Origin: Paenibacillus wulumuqiensis
GTDB taxonomy: Bacteria > Bacillota > Bacilli > Paenibacillales > Paenibacillaceae
Length of the DNA stretch: 64,000 nt
Assembly (NCBI RefSeq): GCF_000971965.1
Contig: NZ_KQ040793.1
Location: 105,634-169,633, forward strand
Reading direction: 5' to 3'
Shown: positions 43,053 to 52,084 of the stretch, one piece after another
Layout of the letters: the number at the start of each line of letters is the position of its first letter
Position numbering within the stretch: position 1 is the first letter of the stretch
Position numbers and translations under genes: made by a program
The notes under the pieces: model-generated
Seen by the model: only the letters and a program-made list of their open reading frames with translations
What the model was told of the DNA's origin: nothing
Databases searched by the model: none

Positions 43053-43838
43053 ATGTATCAGGAAGAGCGAATGCTTCACATTCTTAAATATCTTGAAAGT
43101 CATCAGCGGATCAATATCGAGGAAATCTGCAGTCTTTTCCATGTCTCGCGCGATACGGCCAGGAGAGATCTTGTTCGGCTGGAAGAGCAGAATTCCATCA
43201 TCCGCACACGCGGCGGTGCCATGCTGTCTACGGCCACGATGACCATCCCCAGTTATAAGGATCGGCTGAATACCGTCTCTTCGGAAAAGAAAAAAATCGG
43301 GCAGCTTGCAGCTACCCTAATTCGGGATGGCGAACGTGTGATTCTGGACTCTTCCACTACGGTGCAGGCCTGTGCCGAATTTATTGAAGCGGCAGGCTGC
43401 ACAGTCATCACCAATTCGATCAATCAAGCGGATATTCTCTCGGACAAGGAAGATATGACGATTCATCTGCTCGGCGGTCAGCTGCAGTCCCAGCACCGCT
43501 ATGTATATGGCTCCGAAGCGATCGAGGCACTATCCCATTATTTTGCTGAACGCGCCTTTATCGGCATTGGCAGCATTTCCGCCAAAGGACTAACCTCCCT
43601 GACCGTAGAAGAAGGCCGCATCAAGCATAAAATGATGCAGCAGGCTGAAATGGTGATTATTCTGGCTGACCATTCCAAGTTTGGACGGGAATTATTTTAT
43701 AAATTTGCTGACCTGTCGGAAATCGATCTCATTATTACGGACCGTGCCCCCAGTGCAGAGATGACGGAACTGCTGCAGCAGCATGAAGTTGAATTATGGA
43801 TTGCCGATCAACCCCAACCCAAGGAGCTGAGTGTATGA
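43053..43838 (+). CDS. glcR: GlcR-like DeoR-family repressor
   Basis: Regulator of 261 residues. The DeoR helix-turn-helix (INIEEICSLFHVSRDTARRD, near 21-40, then LVRLEEQNSIIRTRGGAML) is followed by the sugar-phosphate-binding domain with ILDSSTTVQACAEFI, VITNSINQADILSDKE and LADHSKFGRELFYKFADLSE. The overall sequence closely recalls B. subtilis GlcR (YwpI), a repressor responding to glucose-derived phosphates. It is co-transcribed with an HAD phosphatase by ATGA overlap, as in Bacillus. The ATG at 43053 has AAGGAG 11 nt upstream. Confidence 0.85.
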   Translation: MYQEERMLHILKYLESHQRINIEEICSLFHVSRDTARRDLVRLEEQNSIIRTRGGAMLSTATMTIPSYKDRLNTVSSEKKKIGQLAATLIRDGERVILDSSTTVQACAEFIEAAGCTVITNSINQADILSDKEDMTIHLLGGQLQSQHRYVYGSEAIEALSHYFAERAFIGIGSISAKGLTSLTVEEGRIKHKMMQQAEMVIILADHSKFGRELFYKFADLSEIDLIITDRAPSAEMTELLQQHEVELWIADQPQPKELSV

Positions 43839-44710
43839 GTATCAAATTAATTGCAATCGATCTGGATGGAACTTTGCTAAGCGGGCACAGCTATGTCAAT
43901 GAGGTTAACGCCTCTGCTATTCGTGCCGCCCAGCAGGAAGGCATCATCGTCAGCATTGCCACCGGGCGTGCCCACCACAATGTCAGAGATATCCTTAAGC
44001 CAACAGGCCTCGTGACACCGGTCATCTCTTCCAACGGCTCTGTCATTCATGATGATGAATCGCAGCATCTCTTCTCTCTGCCGCTGGAACGCCAGCAGGC
44101 GATGGAAGTGCTGGACTGGCTGGAAAAGGGGAACTATTATTACCAGGCTCATACGAGCAAAGGAATCTATACAATCAGCAATGGCCATCAGCGTCTCGCT
44201 GTGGAAGTGGACCGTCTGCTCAGTACCAACCCTGATCCGACACTAATCAAAATGCTGGAAGCCATGCAGTCGCATGGTGCCCAGGTACAGCTGATTCGCG
44301 TATCGTCTCATTATGATATTCCGGATGAGGCAGATTTCTATAATATCCTCGCCCTCTCCCTTGACCCGGATAAGCTGGAAGCCGGCCGACTGCATTTTGC
44401 AGAACGTGATGATATGACCATGGTCGTCTCCGGCAGTCATAACTTTGAAATGGAACACAAAGAAGCTTCCAAAGGAAACGCGCTCAAGCATCTGGCTGCG
44501 CATTACGGTATTGCAATGGAGGATACCATGGCGATTGGCGATAATTTTAACGACGTCTCCATGATCACTATGGCTGGCAAAGGCATAGCCATGGGTAATG
44601 CCGAACCTGAAGTGCAGGCCATTGCAGATGAGGTGACACGCACAAACGAGGAAGATGGCGTAGCCCATGCCATTTATCGGGCGCTGGGCATGAATATTCC
44701 TTTATCTTGA
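43835..44710 (+). CDS. HAD-superfamily Cof-type sugar phosphatase
   Basis: Cytoplasmic phosphatase of 291 residues, HAD subfamily IIB (Cof). Motif I is AIDLDGTLLSG (nucleophile Asp near 8), motif II ISSNGSVI, and motif III/IV are the Lys of EASKGNAL and GDNFNDVSM. It corresponds to YwpJ/GlcP, the partner of GlcR in Bacillus, thought to remove non-metabolised sugar phosphates. The ATG at 43835 overlaps the glcR stop (ATGA) with AAGGAG 8 nt upstream. Confidence 0.87.
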   Translation: MSIKLIAIDLDGTLLSGHSYVNEVNASAIRAAQQEGIIVSIATGRAHHNVRDILKPTGLVTPVISSNGSVIHDDESQHLFSLPLERQQAMEVLDWLEKGNYYYQAHTSKGIYTISNGHQRLAVEVDRLLSTNPDPTLIKMLEAMQSHGAQVQLIRVSSHYDIPDEADFYNILALSLDPDKLEAGRLHFAERDDMTMVVSGSHNFEMEHKEASKGNALKHLAAHYGIAMEDTMAIGDNFNDVSMITMAGKGIAMGNAEPEVQAIADEVTRTNEEDGVAHAIYRALGMNIPLS

Positions 44711-44758
44711 GCTGCTCAGGTATTGGATTACTTGCTTTTTGAGACCCCTTATAACTCT

Positions 44759-44817
44759 AATAACCTTCTATTTGAGAACAGGCTGTACTTGCAGCTGCTC
44801 TTAAAATAGAAGGTTAT
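44759..44817 (+). terminator. Terminator of the glcR operon
   Basis: A long stem begins AATAACCTTCTATTT and closes with AAATAGAAGGTTATT, with an imperfect inner part, and is followed by TTTA. It lies 49 nt after the phosphatase stop. Confidence 0.82.
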
Positions 44818-44863
44818 TTTTACATCGGTCTATCCAATACCATAGCGGCAGATCAATAAAAAA

Positions 44864-44885
44864 AGAGCCAGCATATGCTGACTCT
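44864..44885 (-). terminator. Terminator after tRNA-Ser
   Basis: On the minus strand the stem AGAG(T)CAGCA/TGCTG(G)CTCT is followed by TTTTTTTATT, about 40 nt after tRNA-Ser. It implies that the tRNA-Asn/Ser pair is a separate transcript from tRNA-Glu/Lys/Leu. Confidence 0.78.
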
Positions 44886-44922
44886 CTTAATAGCTATTAT
44901 GTATACCACATTAAAAATCATA

Positions 44923-45014
44923 TGGCGGAGAGAGAGGGATTCGAACCCTCGCACCGCTTACGCAGTCTAACCCCTTAGCAGAGGGTCCCCTTATAGCCAC
45001 TTGGGTATCTCTCC
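44923..45014 (-). tRNA. tRNA-Ser (anticodon GCT)
   Basis: An 89-nt tRNA plus encoded CCA, starting GGAGAGATACCCAAGTGGC, with anticodon loop CTGCTAA, a long variable arm and T-arm GGTTCGAATCC. Confidence 0.95.
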
Positions 45015-45020
45015 AAGAAA

Positions 45021-45096
45021 TGGCTCCCCGAACAGGACTCGAACCTGTGACAACTCGATTAACAGTCGAGTGCTCTACCAACTGAGCTATCAGGGA
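45021..45096 (-). tRNA. tRNA-Asn (anticodon GTT)
   Basis: A 73-nt cloverleaf plus encoded CCA, starting TCCCTGATAGCTCAGTTGG, with anticodon loop CTGTTAA and T-arm GGTTCGAGTCC. It is the first member of the minus-strand tRNA cluster. Confidence 0.95.
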
Positions 45097-45120
45097 ACAA
45101 TATTGAATACAAAAATTAAT

Positions 45121-45606
45121 TTACCATGATTCCTGAGGTAAGTCAAGCACTTCAAGTTTCAATTTTCCACTGCATTTGCCGCAGCGGTATTTATCGGGGT
45201 TCATGCGTCTTTTGCGCAAATACTGGGTTGCACATTCTCGGCAGACGAGCCGATAGCGGTATAGCTCCTTGCGCTTAATGCCCATCATTTCCGGTGGAAT
45301 CTGGCAGTAGCGTCCGCCTCCTACCCGCTTCAGCCAGTACTTGAACTCGGGATCGCGATGCTGGTAGCCAAGTCCCTGAATGTGCAGATGATAATGGCAC
45401 AGCTCATGCTTGATAATTTTCTCTACTTCTTCCCTACCGAATGCCTGGAGCTGATGCGGATTAATCTCAATATGATGACTTTTCAAAAAGTAGCGTCCTC
45501 CGGTCGTACGCAGTCTCGCATTGAAGACGGCACGGTGCAGAAACGGACGTTCAAAATGCTGCAGTGACAACTGTTCCACCCAGACTTGTAGTTCGTCGTT
45601 CGTCAT
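45121..45606 (-). CDS. SprT-like zinc metalloprotease-fold protein
   Basis: Protein of 161 residues in the SprT family (YdcK of Bacillus). The zinc motif HELCHYHLH (near 88-96) and a C-terminal zinc ribbon (CREC near 141, then CGKC) define it. The eukaryotic relative Spartan cleaves DNA-protein crosslinks; the bacterial function is not settled. The ATG at 45606 is preferred because an ATG at 45618 sits only 1 nt after the AAGGAG. It ends 25 nt before the tRNA cluster. Confidence 0.85.
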   Translation of the reverse strand: MTNDELQVWVEQLSLQHFERPFLHRAVFNARLRTTGGRYFLKSHHIEINPHQLQAFGREEVEKIIKHELCHYHLHIQGLGYQHRDPEFKYWLKRVGGGRYCQIPPEMMGIKRKELYRYRLVCRECATQYLRKRRMNPDKYRCGKCSGKLKLEVLDLPQESW

Positions 45607-45825
45607 GAATCCCGGCATACTCCTTTAATGTTGTGGTTCTTCCTGATTGCTGTTATGCTTCCGGATGATGGCGGATGGATCATTGCCACAGCCTTCTCTT
45701 GAATTTTAACTTTGTTATGCGATACACTTCAAGTACTTACTCTAATTTTTTACCAATTTTACATACCGCAAACCGGATGACTCATCCGAGCAGCCTGCGG
45801 ATATGTTACTTAAGGGAGAATACCG

Positions 45826-46191
45826 ATGACAACAACTGTTATGCGCTATGTAATTCTGCAGCATGAGGACCAGCTGCACTATGTGGAAATGCCTGCTGAG
45901 TATGCCTACCAGCTCAGCGCACTGAATCTGCGACTACATAAGGAAATCAGCAAGCTCACTGCTGATCATATCCCTTCCCTTCCACGCGCTATCGCTGAAT
46001 GTGATAACCTGGAACTGCTGAATCCGGAGGCAGTCCTGTTAAACGGCCTGCATTACATTAACGAGCTGGAGCAGTCTTTTGCAGCCCTCCAGGAAGAACA
46101 ATATCCGCTCATCTCCCTGCTGACCGAGATTCGCGCTTTGCAGGCTCAGCTGGAGCAGTGGTATGAGGAATACGAGGAAGCCCGGCTCTAA
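45826..46191 (+). CDS. Hypothetical protein, helical
   Basis: Protein of 121 residues with no signal peptide or membrane segment. It is rich in Leu, Glu and Gln with probable helices throughout; the C-terminus (ALQAQLEQWYEEYEEARL) may be coiled coil. I do not recognise a family. The ATG at 45826 has AAGGGAG upstream and the gene has its own terminator, which supports it as real. Confidence 0.6.
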   Translation: MTTTVMRYVILQHEDQLHYVEMPAEYAYQLSALNLRLHKEISKLTADHIPSLPRAIAECDNLELLNPEAVLLNGLHYINELEQSFAALQEEQYPLISLLTEIRALQAQLEQWYEEYEEARL

Positions 46192-46260
46192 GCGTCCTAT
46201 CCGTCACCAGGCGGCTTAGAGGGGCTGAATCCATTCACTCTCGGAGATAACGCAAAAAAA

Positions 46261-46288
46261 GGCAGTATGCGATAAAATGCATACTGCC
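46261..46288. terminator. Bidirectional terminator between the hypothetical gene and tex
   Basis: Perfect 10-bp stem GGCAGTATGC/GCATACTGCC with an 8-nt loop, with AAAAAAA before and TTTTT after. It serves the plus-strand hypothetical gene and the minus-strand tex gene. Confidence 0.85.
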
Positions 46289-46396
46289 TTTTTAGTGATC
46301 ATCCACCTTGTAGATCCGAAGATGGTTTATATATATATCCTTTACAGGCCAATCTGATATCAGCGATCCGGATAGATGCAGATAAATGTCCTCTGC

Positions 46397-48622
46397 TTAC
46401 TGGGCTGTCGCTTGATTGGCAGACGATGGACGCATGGTCAGACCGACTCTGCCTTTTTTGACATCAACGTTCATAACCCAGACAGTTACATTGTCACCAA
46501 CCGAGACGACATCCATCGGATGCTTAACAAACTGCTCGCTCAGCTGGGAAATGTGTACCAATCCATCATTTTTGATACCAATATCGACAAAGGCACCAAA
46601 GTCTATCACGTTACGAACCGTTCCCTGCAGCTCCATACCTGGTGTCAGATCTTCGATCTTGAGCACGTCCGTACGGAAAATCGGCAGCGGCAGCTCATCA
46701 CGCGGGTCACGGCCCGGACGCTGAAGACTGTCCAGAATATCGCGCAGTGTCGGTACACCGATTTCCAGCGATTGTGCTGCTTCTTCCACATTTACAGCAG
46801 CCAGTGCTTCGACAGCTTCCGGGCTGCCCAGCTGTTCCGGCTTGATGTTCAGGGATTGGAGCAGCTTGTTGGTGGCATCATAGGATTCCGGGTGAATACC
46901 GGTGTAATCCAGTGGATTGTCCCCACCCTTGATCCGCAGGAAACCTACACACTGCTGAAGTGTCTTCGCACCGAGGCGAGGTACTTTTTGCAGCTGCTTG
47001 CGGCTGGAGAATCGGCCGTTCTCTTCCCGATACTTCACGATATTTTTGGCAATCGTGGCATTTACGCCCGCTACATAGGACAGCAGGGAAGGCGACGCTG
47101 TATTCACATCGACACCAACATGGTTAACCGCCGATTCGACGACGCCTTTCAGGCTGCTTTCCAGGTGTTTCTGGGATACGTCGTGCTGGTACTGGCCTAC
47201 TCCGATGGCTTTTGGGTCAATCTTGACCAGTTCGGCCAACGGGTCCTGTACACGGCGTGCGATGGAAGCTGCACTGCGCTGTGCTACATCCAGATCCGGG
47301 AATTCTTCCTGGGCGAGCTTGGAAGCAGAGTATACACTTGCTCCCGCTTCACTTACGATCAGATAAGCCAGCTTGCGATCCTCAATCTCCTGGATCAGTT
47401 CAGCAATGAACTGTTCGGTCTCACGGGACGCTGTACCGTTACCAATAACGATCAATTCGATATGGTGCTCATCGATCATACGGCGGATTGTGTCCGCAGC
47501 CTCCCTTTTCTTGTTCACCGGTGGTGTCGGATAGGTAACTGCCACTTCCAGCAGCTTGCCTGTCTCGTCTACGGCAGCCAGCTTACAACCTGTCCGGTAA
47601 GCAGGGTCCACGCCGAGTACCCGTGTCTCCTTGATCGGTGCCTGCAGCAGCAGATTGCGCAGATTACCCGCAAAGATGGAAATCGCCTGGTTATCCCCTT
47701 TTTCGGTCAGTTCCGTACGTACTTCACGCTCAATGGAAGGCGCGATCAGACGCTTGTAGGCATCTTCAATCACATTATTCAGAATATCGCGTACGGCAGA
47801 AGGTCCCTTGATTATCTGCTTGTCCATATAACGGTATACCGGCTCAGGAGCCACTTCCAGCTGCACCTTGAGGATATTTTCCCGTTCTCCCCGGTTAATC
47901 GCGAGGATACGGTGCGGAGGCATCTTCTTCGCCAGTTCACGGTAGCTGTAGTACATTTCGTATACGGATTCTTCGTCCGCTTTTTTGGCTTCGGTCACGA
48001 GCATACCGTGATCGAGCGTATACCGTCTGATCCAGGTACGCAGCGCTGCATCATCCGAGATGTTCTCGGCAAGAATATCCATCGCTCCCTGCAGCGCGTG
48101 AGAAGCGTCCTCTACGCCTTTCTCCGCGTCGATATAACGTGCTGCCTCTACCAGCGCTTCAGGCTGCTTGGGCTGGCTCATGATCCACTGGGCGAGTGGC
48201 TCCAGTCCTTTTTCCTTGGCTACACTTGCGCGTGTTTTGCGCTTTTGGCGGTATGGACGATACAGATCTTCCACTTCCTGCAGCTTGGAGGCATTCTGGA
48301 TCGAAGCGGCCAGTTCACTGGTCAGCTTATCCTGCTCGCTGATGATGCGGAGCACTTCATCCTTGCGATCCTGCAGATTGCGCAGGTACTGGTGACGTTC
48401 TTCAATATCGCGCAGCTGGTTCTCATCCAGTTCACCGGTCATTTCCTTACGGTACCGGGCGATAAATGGAATGGTATTGCCTTCTGCTAGTAAATCAATC
48501 GTTGTACGAATTTGTTTTAGTGAAATTTGCAGCTCTCCGGCAATTTGCTTGACGATCCGTTCGCGGACCTGCTGCTCACTGGCTTTCGCCTGTTCTTCGG
48601 TAATCGGTTTTTGTTCAGACAA
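46397..48622 (-). CDS. tex: Tex-family transcription accessory protein
   Basis: RNA-binding protein of 741 residues. It has the N-terminal Tex helical region, a YqgF-like nuclease fold (RVLGVDPAYRTGCKLAAVDE near 325), helix-hairpin-helix repeats (VDVNTASPSLLSYVAGVN, RKQLQKVPRLGAKTLQQCVG) and a C-terminal S1 domain (GMELQGTVRNVIDFGAFVDI near 653). Tex influences transcription and RNA turnover. The start is TTG at 48622 with AGGGA 5 nt upstream; the longer frame from 48673 adds residues not found in the family. Length is normal. Confidence 0.93.
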   Translation of the reverse strand: MSEQKPITEEQAKASEQQVRERIVKQIAGELQISLKQIRTTIDLLAEGNTIPFIARYRKEMTGELDENQLRDIEERHQYLRNLQDRKDEVLRIISEQDKLTSELAASIQNASKLQEVEDLYRPYRQKRKTRASVAKEKGLEPLAQWIMSQPKQPEALVEAARYIDAEKGVEDASHALQGAMDILAENISDDAALRTWIRRYTLDHGMLVTEAKKADEESVYEMYYSYRELAKKMPPHRILAINRGERENILKVQLEVAPEPVYRYMDKQIIKGPSAVRDILNNVIEDAYKRLIAPSIEREVRTELTEKGDNQAISIFAGNLRNLLLQAPIKETRVLGVDPAYRTGCKLAAVDETGKLLEVAVTYPTPPVNKKREAADTIRRMIDEHHIELIVIGNGTASRETEQFIAELIQEIEDRKLAYLIVSEAGASVYSASKLAQEEFPDLDVAQRSAASIARRVQDPLAELVKIDPKAIGVGQYQHDVSQKHLESSLKGVVESAVNHVGVDVNTASPSLLSYVAGVNATIAKNIVKYREENGRFSSRKQLQKVPRLGAKTLQQCVGFLRIKGGDNPLDYTGIHPESYDATNKLLQSLNIKPEQLGSPEAVEALAAVNVEEAAQSLEIGVPTLRDILDSLQRPGRDPRDELPLPIFRTDVLKIEDLTPGMELQGTVRNVIDFGAFVDIGIKNDGLVHISQLSEQFVKHPMDVVSVGDNVTVWVMNVDVKKGRVGLTMRPSSANQATAQ

Positions 48623-48743
48623 TCTTATCCCTCTTTCCGCTCTTCCCGCAGGAAGAACCCTGTCATCATACATATATTATCTCAGACAATAAGCCTGATT
48701 TCCACCCGGTATCACGAAGTAAAGGGCTGTAAAGACGCAAAAA

Positions 48744-48763
48744 ACCCGGTGCATTCACCGGGT
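48744..48763 (-). terminator. Terminator of the ndoAI-ndoA operon
   Basis: Perfect 8-bp stem ACCCGGTG/CACCGGGT with a 4-nt loop, followed by TTTTTTG on the minus strand, 20 nt after the ndoA stop. Confidence 0.85.
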
Positions 48764-48782
48764 CCGCTTGCTCACCGCAGGC

Positions 48783-49133
48783 CTAGAAATCTACCAGGCC
48801 CAGGCTGATCTGGAGCGAGTCATGCACACGACGCATGGTCTCTTCATCCAGATGTGTGATTTTGTCAGTTAAACGCTGCTTATCAATGGTACGAATCTGC
48901 TCTAATAAAATGACGGAATCCCTGTCAAACCCGTGGGACTTGGCGTCAATTTCCACGTGCGTCGGCAATTTGGCCTTCTGGATCTGTGCCGTAATTGCCG
49001 CCACAATGACCGTCGGACTGAAGCGATTACCAATGTCGTTCTGGATTACCAAAACTGGTCTTACGCCACCCTGTTCGGAACCGACGACGGGCGATAAATC
49101 TGCAAAAAATACATCGCCGCGCTTTACGATCAA
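48783..49133 (-). CDS. ndoA: MazF-type endoribonuclease toxin NdoA
   Basis: Toxin of 116 residues, the MazF/PemK-type mRNA interferase of Firmicutes (EndoA). The N-terminus [20 protein letters not shown], the segment [20 protein letters not shown] and the tail QISLGLVDF are near-invariant in this group. The catalytic Arg and Thr lie in GVRPVLV and [10 protein letters not shown]. It follows its antitoxin gene by 3 nt and lies downstream of alr, as in Bacillus. Confidence 0.95.
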   Translation of the reverse strand: MIVKRGDVFFADLSPVVGSEQGGVRPVLVIQNDIGNRFSPTVIVAAITAQIQKAKLPTHVEIDAKSHGFDRDSVILLEQIRTIDKQRLTDKITHLDEETMRRVHDSLQISLGLVDF

Positions 49134-49136
49134 TGT

Positions 49137-49418
49137 CTACACCCCGCTAACTAAGCGGTCCAGAGTGATATCCGCCTCTTCCTCCGCATAAAAAGCTTCG
49201 CACGCGATTCTCAGATTGATCTTGGCCATTTCCATGTATCCACGCTGCATTGCCTCGCGGACATGCCGCTTCTTACGCTCCGTGAGATACCCTTTCATAG
49301 CCTTTCTGATTAACTCGTTGCGGTCGGAATTCTCCAAAGCTGCGATCCCATCCATCTCCTGCAAAAGCTGATCCGGTAAATGGACCATAATCCCTTGCAC
49401 ATTTTGCATGTTGTCCAA
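49137..49418 (-). CDS. ndoAI: Antitoxin NdoAI (EndoAI), ribbon-helix-helix
   Basis: Antitoxin of 93 residues. The ribbon-helix-helix domain is VQGIMVHLPDQLLQEMDGI then NSDRNELIRKAMKGYL, and the C-terminal MEMAKINLRIACEAFYAEEE wraps the toxin. TTG at 49418 is preferred because GGGGGTG lies 8 nt upstream and it gives the family length; ATG at 49451 or 49475 would add residues not usual for the family. It is 3 nt from ndoA and translation is coupled. Confidence 0.9.
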   Translation of the reverse strand: MDNMQNVQGIMVHLPDQLLQEMDGIAALENSDRNELIRKAMKGYLTERKKRHVREAMQRGYMEMAKINLRIACEAFYAEEEADITLDRLVSGV

Positions 49419-49644
49419 CTGTCCAGCACCCCCAAAACCTTTTCCAGCCATACCCCTTAGCTGATTTAACGGCATTTTTACATACGCGAATCCAAGTTTC
49501 TGGTCTGCGCCACACGCACAGTGCGTGAGGCAACTTTGCTGCCATCATTATAAACCACATTATGGGCGCGAGTACAGACTTTTCATCACAATATGTAAGA
49601 TTCGCCTCAAAAATCCGGTTTCCTTCAATCCCAATAGAAATATT

Positions 49645-50829
49645 TTACCTATTAAGTAAAGGATTCCAGCGGCTCAGGATATTACCATTTTGGTAATAGA
49701 CGCGCGGCACTCTGGCTGCAAGCATGCAAATGATCTCGTAATTGATGGTTCCCAGCTCGGAAGCAAGATCGTCAGCAGTAATCGTTTGGTCCTGCTGGCG
49801 ACCGATTAGGACAACCTCTTCGCCGATTTGGATTTCTTCTGCGCTCTCCGCAAAAGATTTGAGTGATACCATACACTGATCCATACAGATTGTTCCAATC
49901 ACAGGGACGCGGTGACCGCGGATCAGCACCTGTGCCTTGCCGCTTAACATACGCGAATAACCATCTGCATAGCCGATCGGAAGAGTGGCTATCTGTTCAT
50001 CTGCACCTGTGAAATAACGGGTGCCATAGCTCACTCCGGAACCGGCAGGAAGGGTCTTCAGATAGGATACAGCGGTCTTGACGGTCATAACCGGTGTCAG
50101 GTCTATCACCTGCTTGTTCACTTCAGTCGAAGGATACAGCCCATACAGTGCAATACCAACCCGAATCATCTGTGGCGACAGCTCGGGAGTATCAATAGCA
50201 GCGGCACTGTTCCCCGTATGTATAATAGGGATAGTATAACCCAGTCTCCGCAGTTCCCGGTCCACTTGTTGGAACCTCTCGTATTGCATCAGTGTATAAC
50301 TTTTGTCCTGCTCATCCGCCTTGGCAAAATGAGTAAACATTCCCTCTATCTCCAGAACAGGCACCTGAAATGCCTTGACGATAAAATCAGGCGCTTCTTC
50401 CGGGAAAAGGCCCAGTCTCCCCATCCCGCTATCAATTTTGATATGAGCTTTGAGTTTGCGTCCGGAAGAATCAACTGTCAGCCGGGCAATGGCCTCGAGC
50501 ACTTCTTCCGTAAATACATTTAAAGTAACGTCGTATTCATAAGCGGCTGCTACCGCCTCGGGACCGGTGTAACCCAGTACAAGTATCGGCAGACGCACAC
50601 CATGCTGACGCAGCTCAATCGCCTCATCCAAAAACGCAACACTCAGGTAATCCGCGCCAAGTCTTTCCAGTTCCCGGGATACCTCCACTGCCCCATGTCC
50701 ATAAGCATTCGCTTTTACACATAATAACAGCTTCGTCGTATCCGGCAAAGTCTGACGGAAAGCCTCATAATTGGCACGCAGCGCATCTAGGTTAATTTCA
50801 GCTCTTGTTGGTCGATATTGCTGTTGCAA
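49645..50829 (-). CDS. alr: Alanine racemase
   Basis: PLP enzyme of 394 residues making D-alanine for peptidoglycan. The PLP lysine is Lys39 in CVKANAYGHG, the second catalytic residue is the Tyr of GVSYGTRYF (near 268), and the substrate segment LPIGYADGYSRML and MDQCMVSL follow. The start is TTG at 50829 with AAGGTGA upstream. It is immediately upstream of the ndoAI-ndoA pair, a common Firmicute arrangement. Confidence 0.95.
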   Translation of the reverse strand: MQQQYRPTRAEINLDALRANYEAFRQTLPDTTKLLLCVKANAYGHGAVEVSRELERLGADYLSVAFLDEAIELRQHGVRLPILVLGYTGPEAVAAAYEYDVTLNVFTEEVLEAIARLTVDSSGRKLKAHIKIDSGMGRLGLFPEEAPDFIVKAFQVPVLEIEGMFTHFAKADEQDKSYTLMQYERFQQVDRELRRLGYTIPIIHTGNSAAAIDTPELSPQMIRVGIALYGLYPSTEVNKQVIDLTPVMTVKTAVSYLKTLPAGSGVSYGTRYFTGADEQIATLPIGYADGYSRMLSGKAQVLIRGHRVPVIGTICMDQCMVSLKSFAESAEEIQIGEEVVLIGRQQDQTITADDLASELGTINYEIICMLAARVPRVYYQNGNILSRWNPLLNR

Positions 50830-51395
50830 TTACAGTCACCTTCTATCCGTTTTTGCCCGCATGGGCAATACACCTATGTTAATGCGGAAGCCGGATAGCT
50901 GTCAATTGTACCTGAGTGAAAAAATGGCGGATGATTCCCTACTCTTACATTATTTATAAGATAAAAGAAAGGTACACTCATTAATGGAAATTCCGGTGAT
51001 TGGAAATCCCCTTTAATGAGGCCATGCATACATCCTGCCCAGCAGTGAATACCTGCAGGACATCCTTTACGAAACTATACAAAAATGAACCTGATCGCGC
51101 TGTTGCTGCTGCACTTACGGGTCCATCTATGTTTTAATACTTACCCGCTTATTTAAAAATAGAAGCGCGATTTTGGCAGAATTGAAAATTTATGAACATA
51201 CCTCACCCATATACAGAAAGAATCTGCAAGCTGCTGCTGTACTTGCCTGTAATTCCCTGTTCTATTTTACAGCATATCCATTATATATCGGCAGGTACGA
51301 TTCATATGCTGATACCCATGCCGATGAAAACTCAAAAACAAAAACCGGAAAGATCAGGGAAGATCTTTCCGGTGTAATAATTCTGGCAAAGCCGG
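50830..51395. other. Intergenic region between alr and fur
   Basis: A 566-bp region. It contains an inverted repeat with arms CTCATTAA (50977-50984) and TTAATGAG (51013-51020) of unknown role, and the fur terminator (51344-51373). No gene was recognised. Confidence 0.5.
51344..51373 (-). terminator. Terminator of fur
   Basis: Perfect 12-bp stem ACCGGAAAGATC/GATCTTTCCGGT with a 6-nt loop, followed by TTTTGTTTTTG on the minus strand, 22 nt after the fur stop. Confidence 0.87.
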
Positions 51396-51887
51396 TCAGG
51401 ATACGGCCTGGCACTTTTTGCCGCCTTTATTTTTCTCCCGCTCCTTCATCTGGCAGGAAGAACAAACTCCCTGAAAATCCAGCCGATGGTCTGTGACGGT
51501 AAATCCAAACTCGCGCTCCACCCGTTTTTCCAGCGAAACGAGCCAGTCTTCCATAATCTCTTCTACATTACCGCACTGGGTACAGATGAGATGATGATGC
51601 AAATGGGGACTGTTCGCTGCCCGCAGGTCAAATCGCGCCGCTCCATCGCCAAAATTGACTTTCTGCACAATCTGCAGTTCGTTCAGCAGATCAAGCACCC
51701 GGTAGACGGTAGCCATGCCGATCTCCGGGAATCGTTCCTTTACCAGCAAAAATACTTCCTCTGCACTCAGATGATCTTTTTCATGTTCCAGCAGTACCCG
51801 GATTGTCGTCTCACGCTGAGGCGTCAGCTTGTAGCCTTTAGACTTCAGACGCTCTTTGATTCTGTCCACCTGTTCCGTCAGCATCAT
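51396..51887 (-). CDS. fur: Fur-family ferric uptake regulator
   Basis: Metal-dependent repressor of 163 residues. The winged helix (GYKLTPQRETTIRVLLEHEK, HLSAEEVFLLVKERFPEIG, MATVYRVLDLLNEL) resembles Bacillus Fur most closely. The metal site HLHHHLICTQCGNVEE and the second Cys pair GVCSSC are present. The start at 51887 is taken because homologues begin there; an ATG at 51920 has no ribosome site. It is monocistronic. Its promoter overlaps a PerR-type box, as known for fur in B. subtilis. Confidence 0.85.
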   Translation of the reverse strand: MMLTEQVDRIKERLKSKGYKLTPQRETTIRVLLEHEKDHLSAEEVFLLVKERFPEIGMATVYRVLDLLNELQIVQKVNFGDGAARFDLRAANSPHLHHHLICTQCGNVEEIMEDWLVSLEKRVEREFGFTVTDHRLDFQGVCSSCQMKEREKNKGGKKCQAVS

Positions 51888-52046
51888 AATGTCATTCACA
51901 CCTTCCGGTTTATTTTGCATTTTTCATTAACGCATTCGATTGATTATCAGGCCATTCATTTGATTATTCGTTCCAAGCATAGTATGGATCTGCCGCTTCA
52001 TCTATATCTTCACGCACACTGCCTTTACTATTTTCACGATACACTT

Positions 52047-52084
52047 ATTATATCACATCGTATTTATACTTAGAATAATTATAA
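52047..52084 (-). promoter_or_regulatory. fur promoter with PerR-box-like operator
   Basis: On the minus strand a perfect TATAAT -10 lies at 52052-52047. The 15-mer TTAGAATAATTATAA (52070-52084, plus strand) matches the PerR consensus TTATAATNATTATAA at 14 of 15 positions and covers the -35 region. Confidence 0.65.

Noticed and set aside
46376-48490. Open frame of about 700 codons on the plus strand
   Set aside because: It is antisense to tex, which has clear family motifs on the minus strand. The plus frame has no recognisable domain and no ribosome site.
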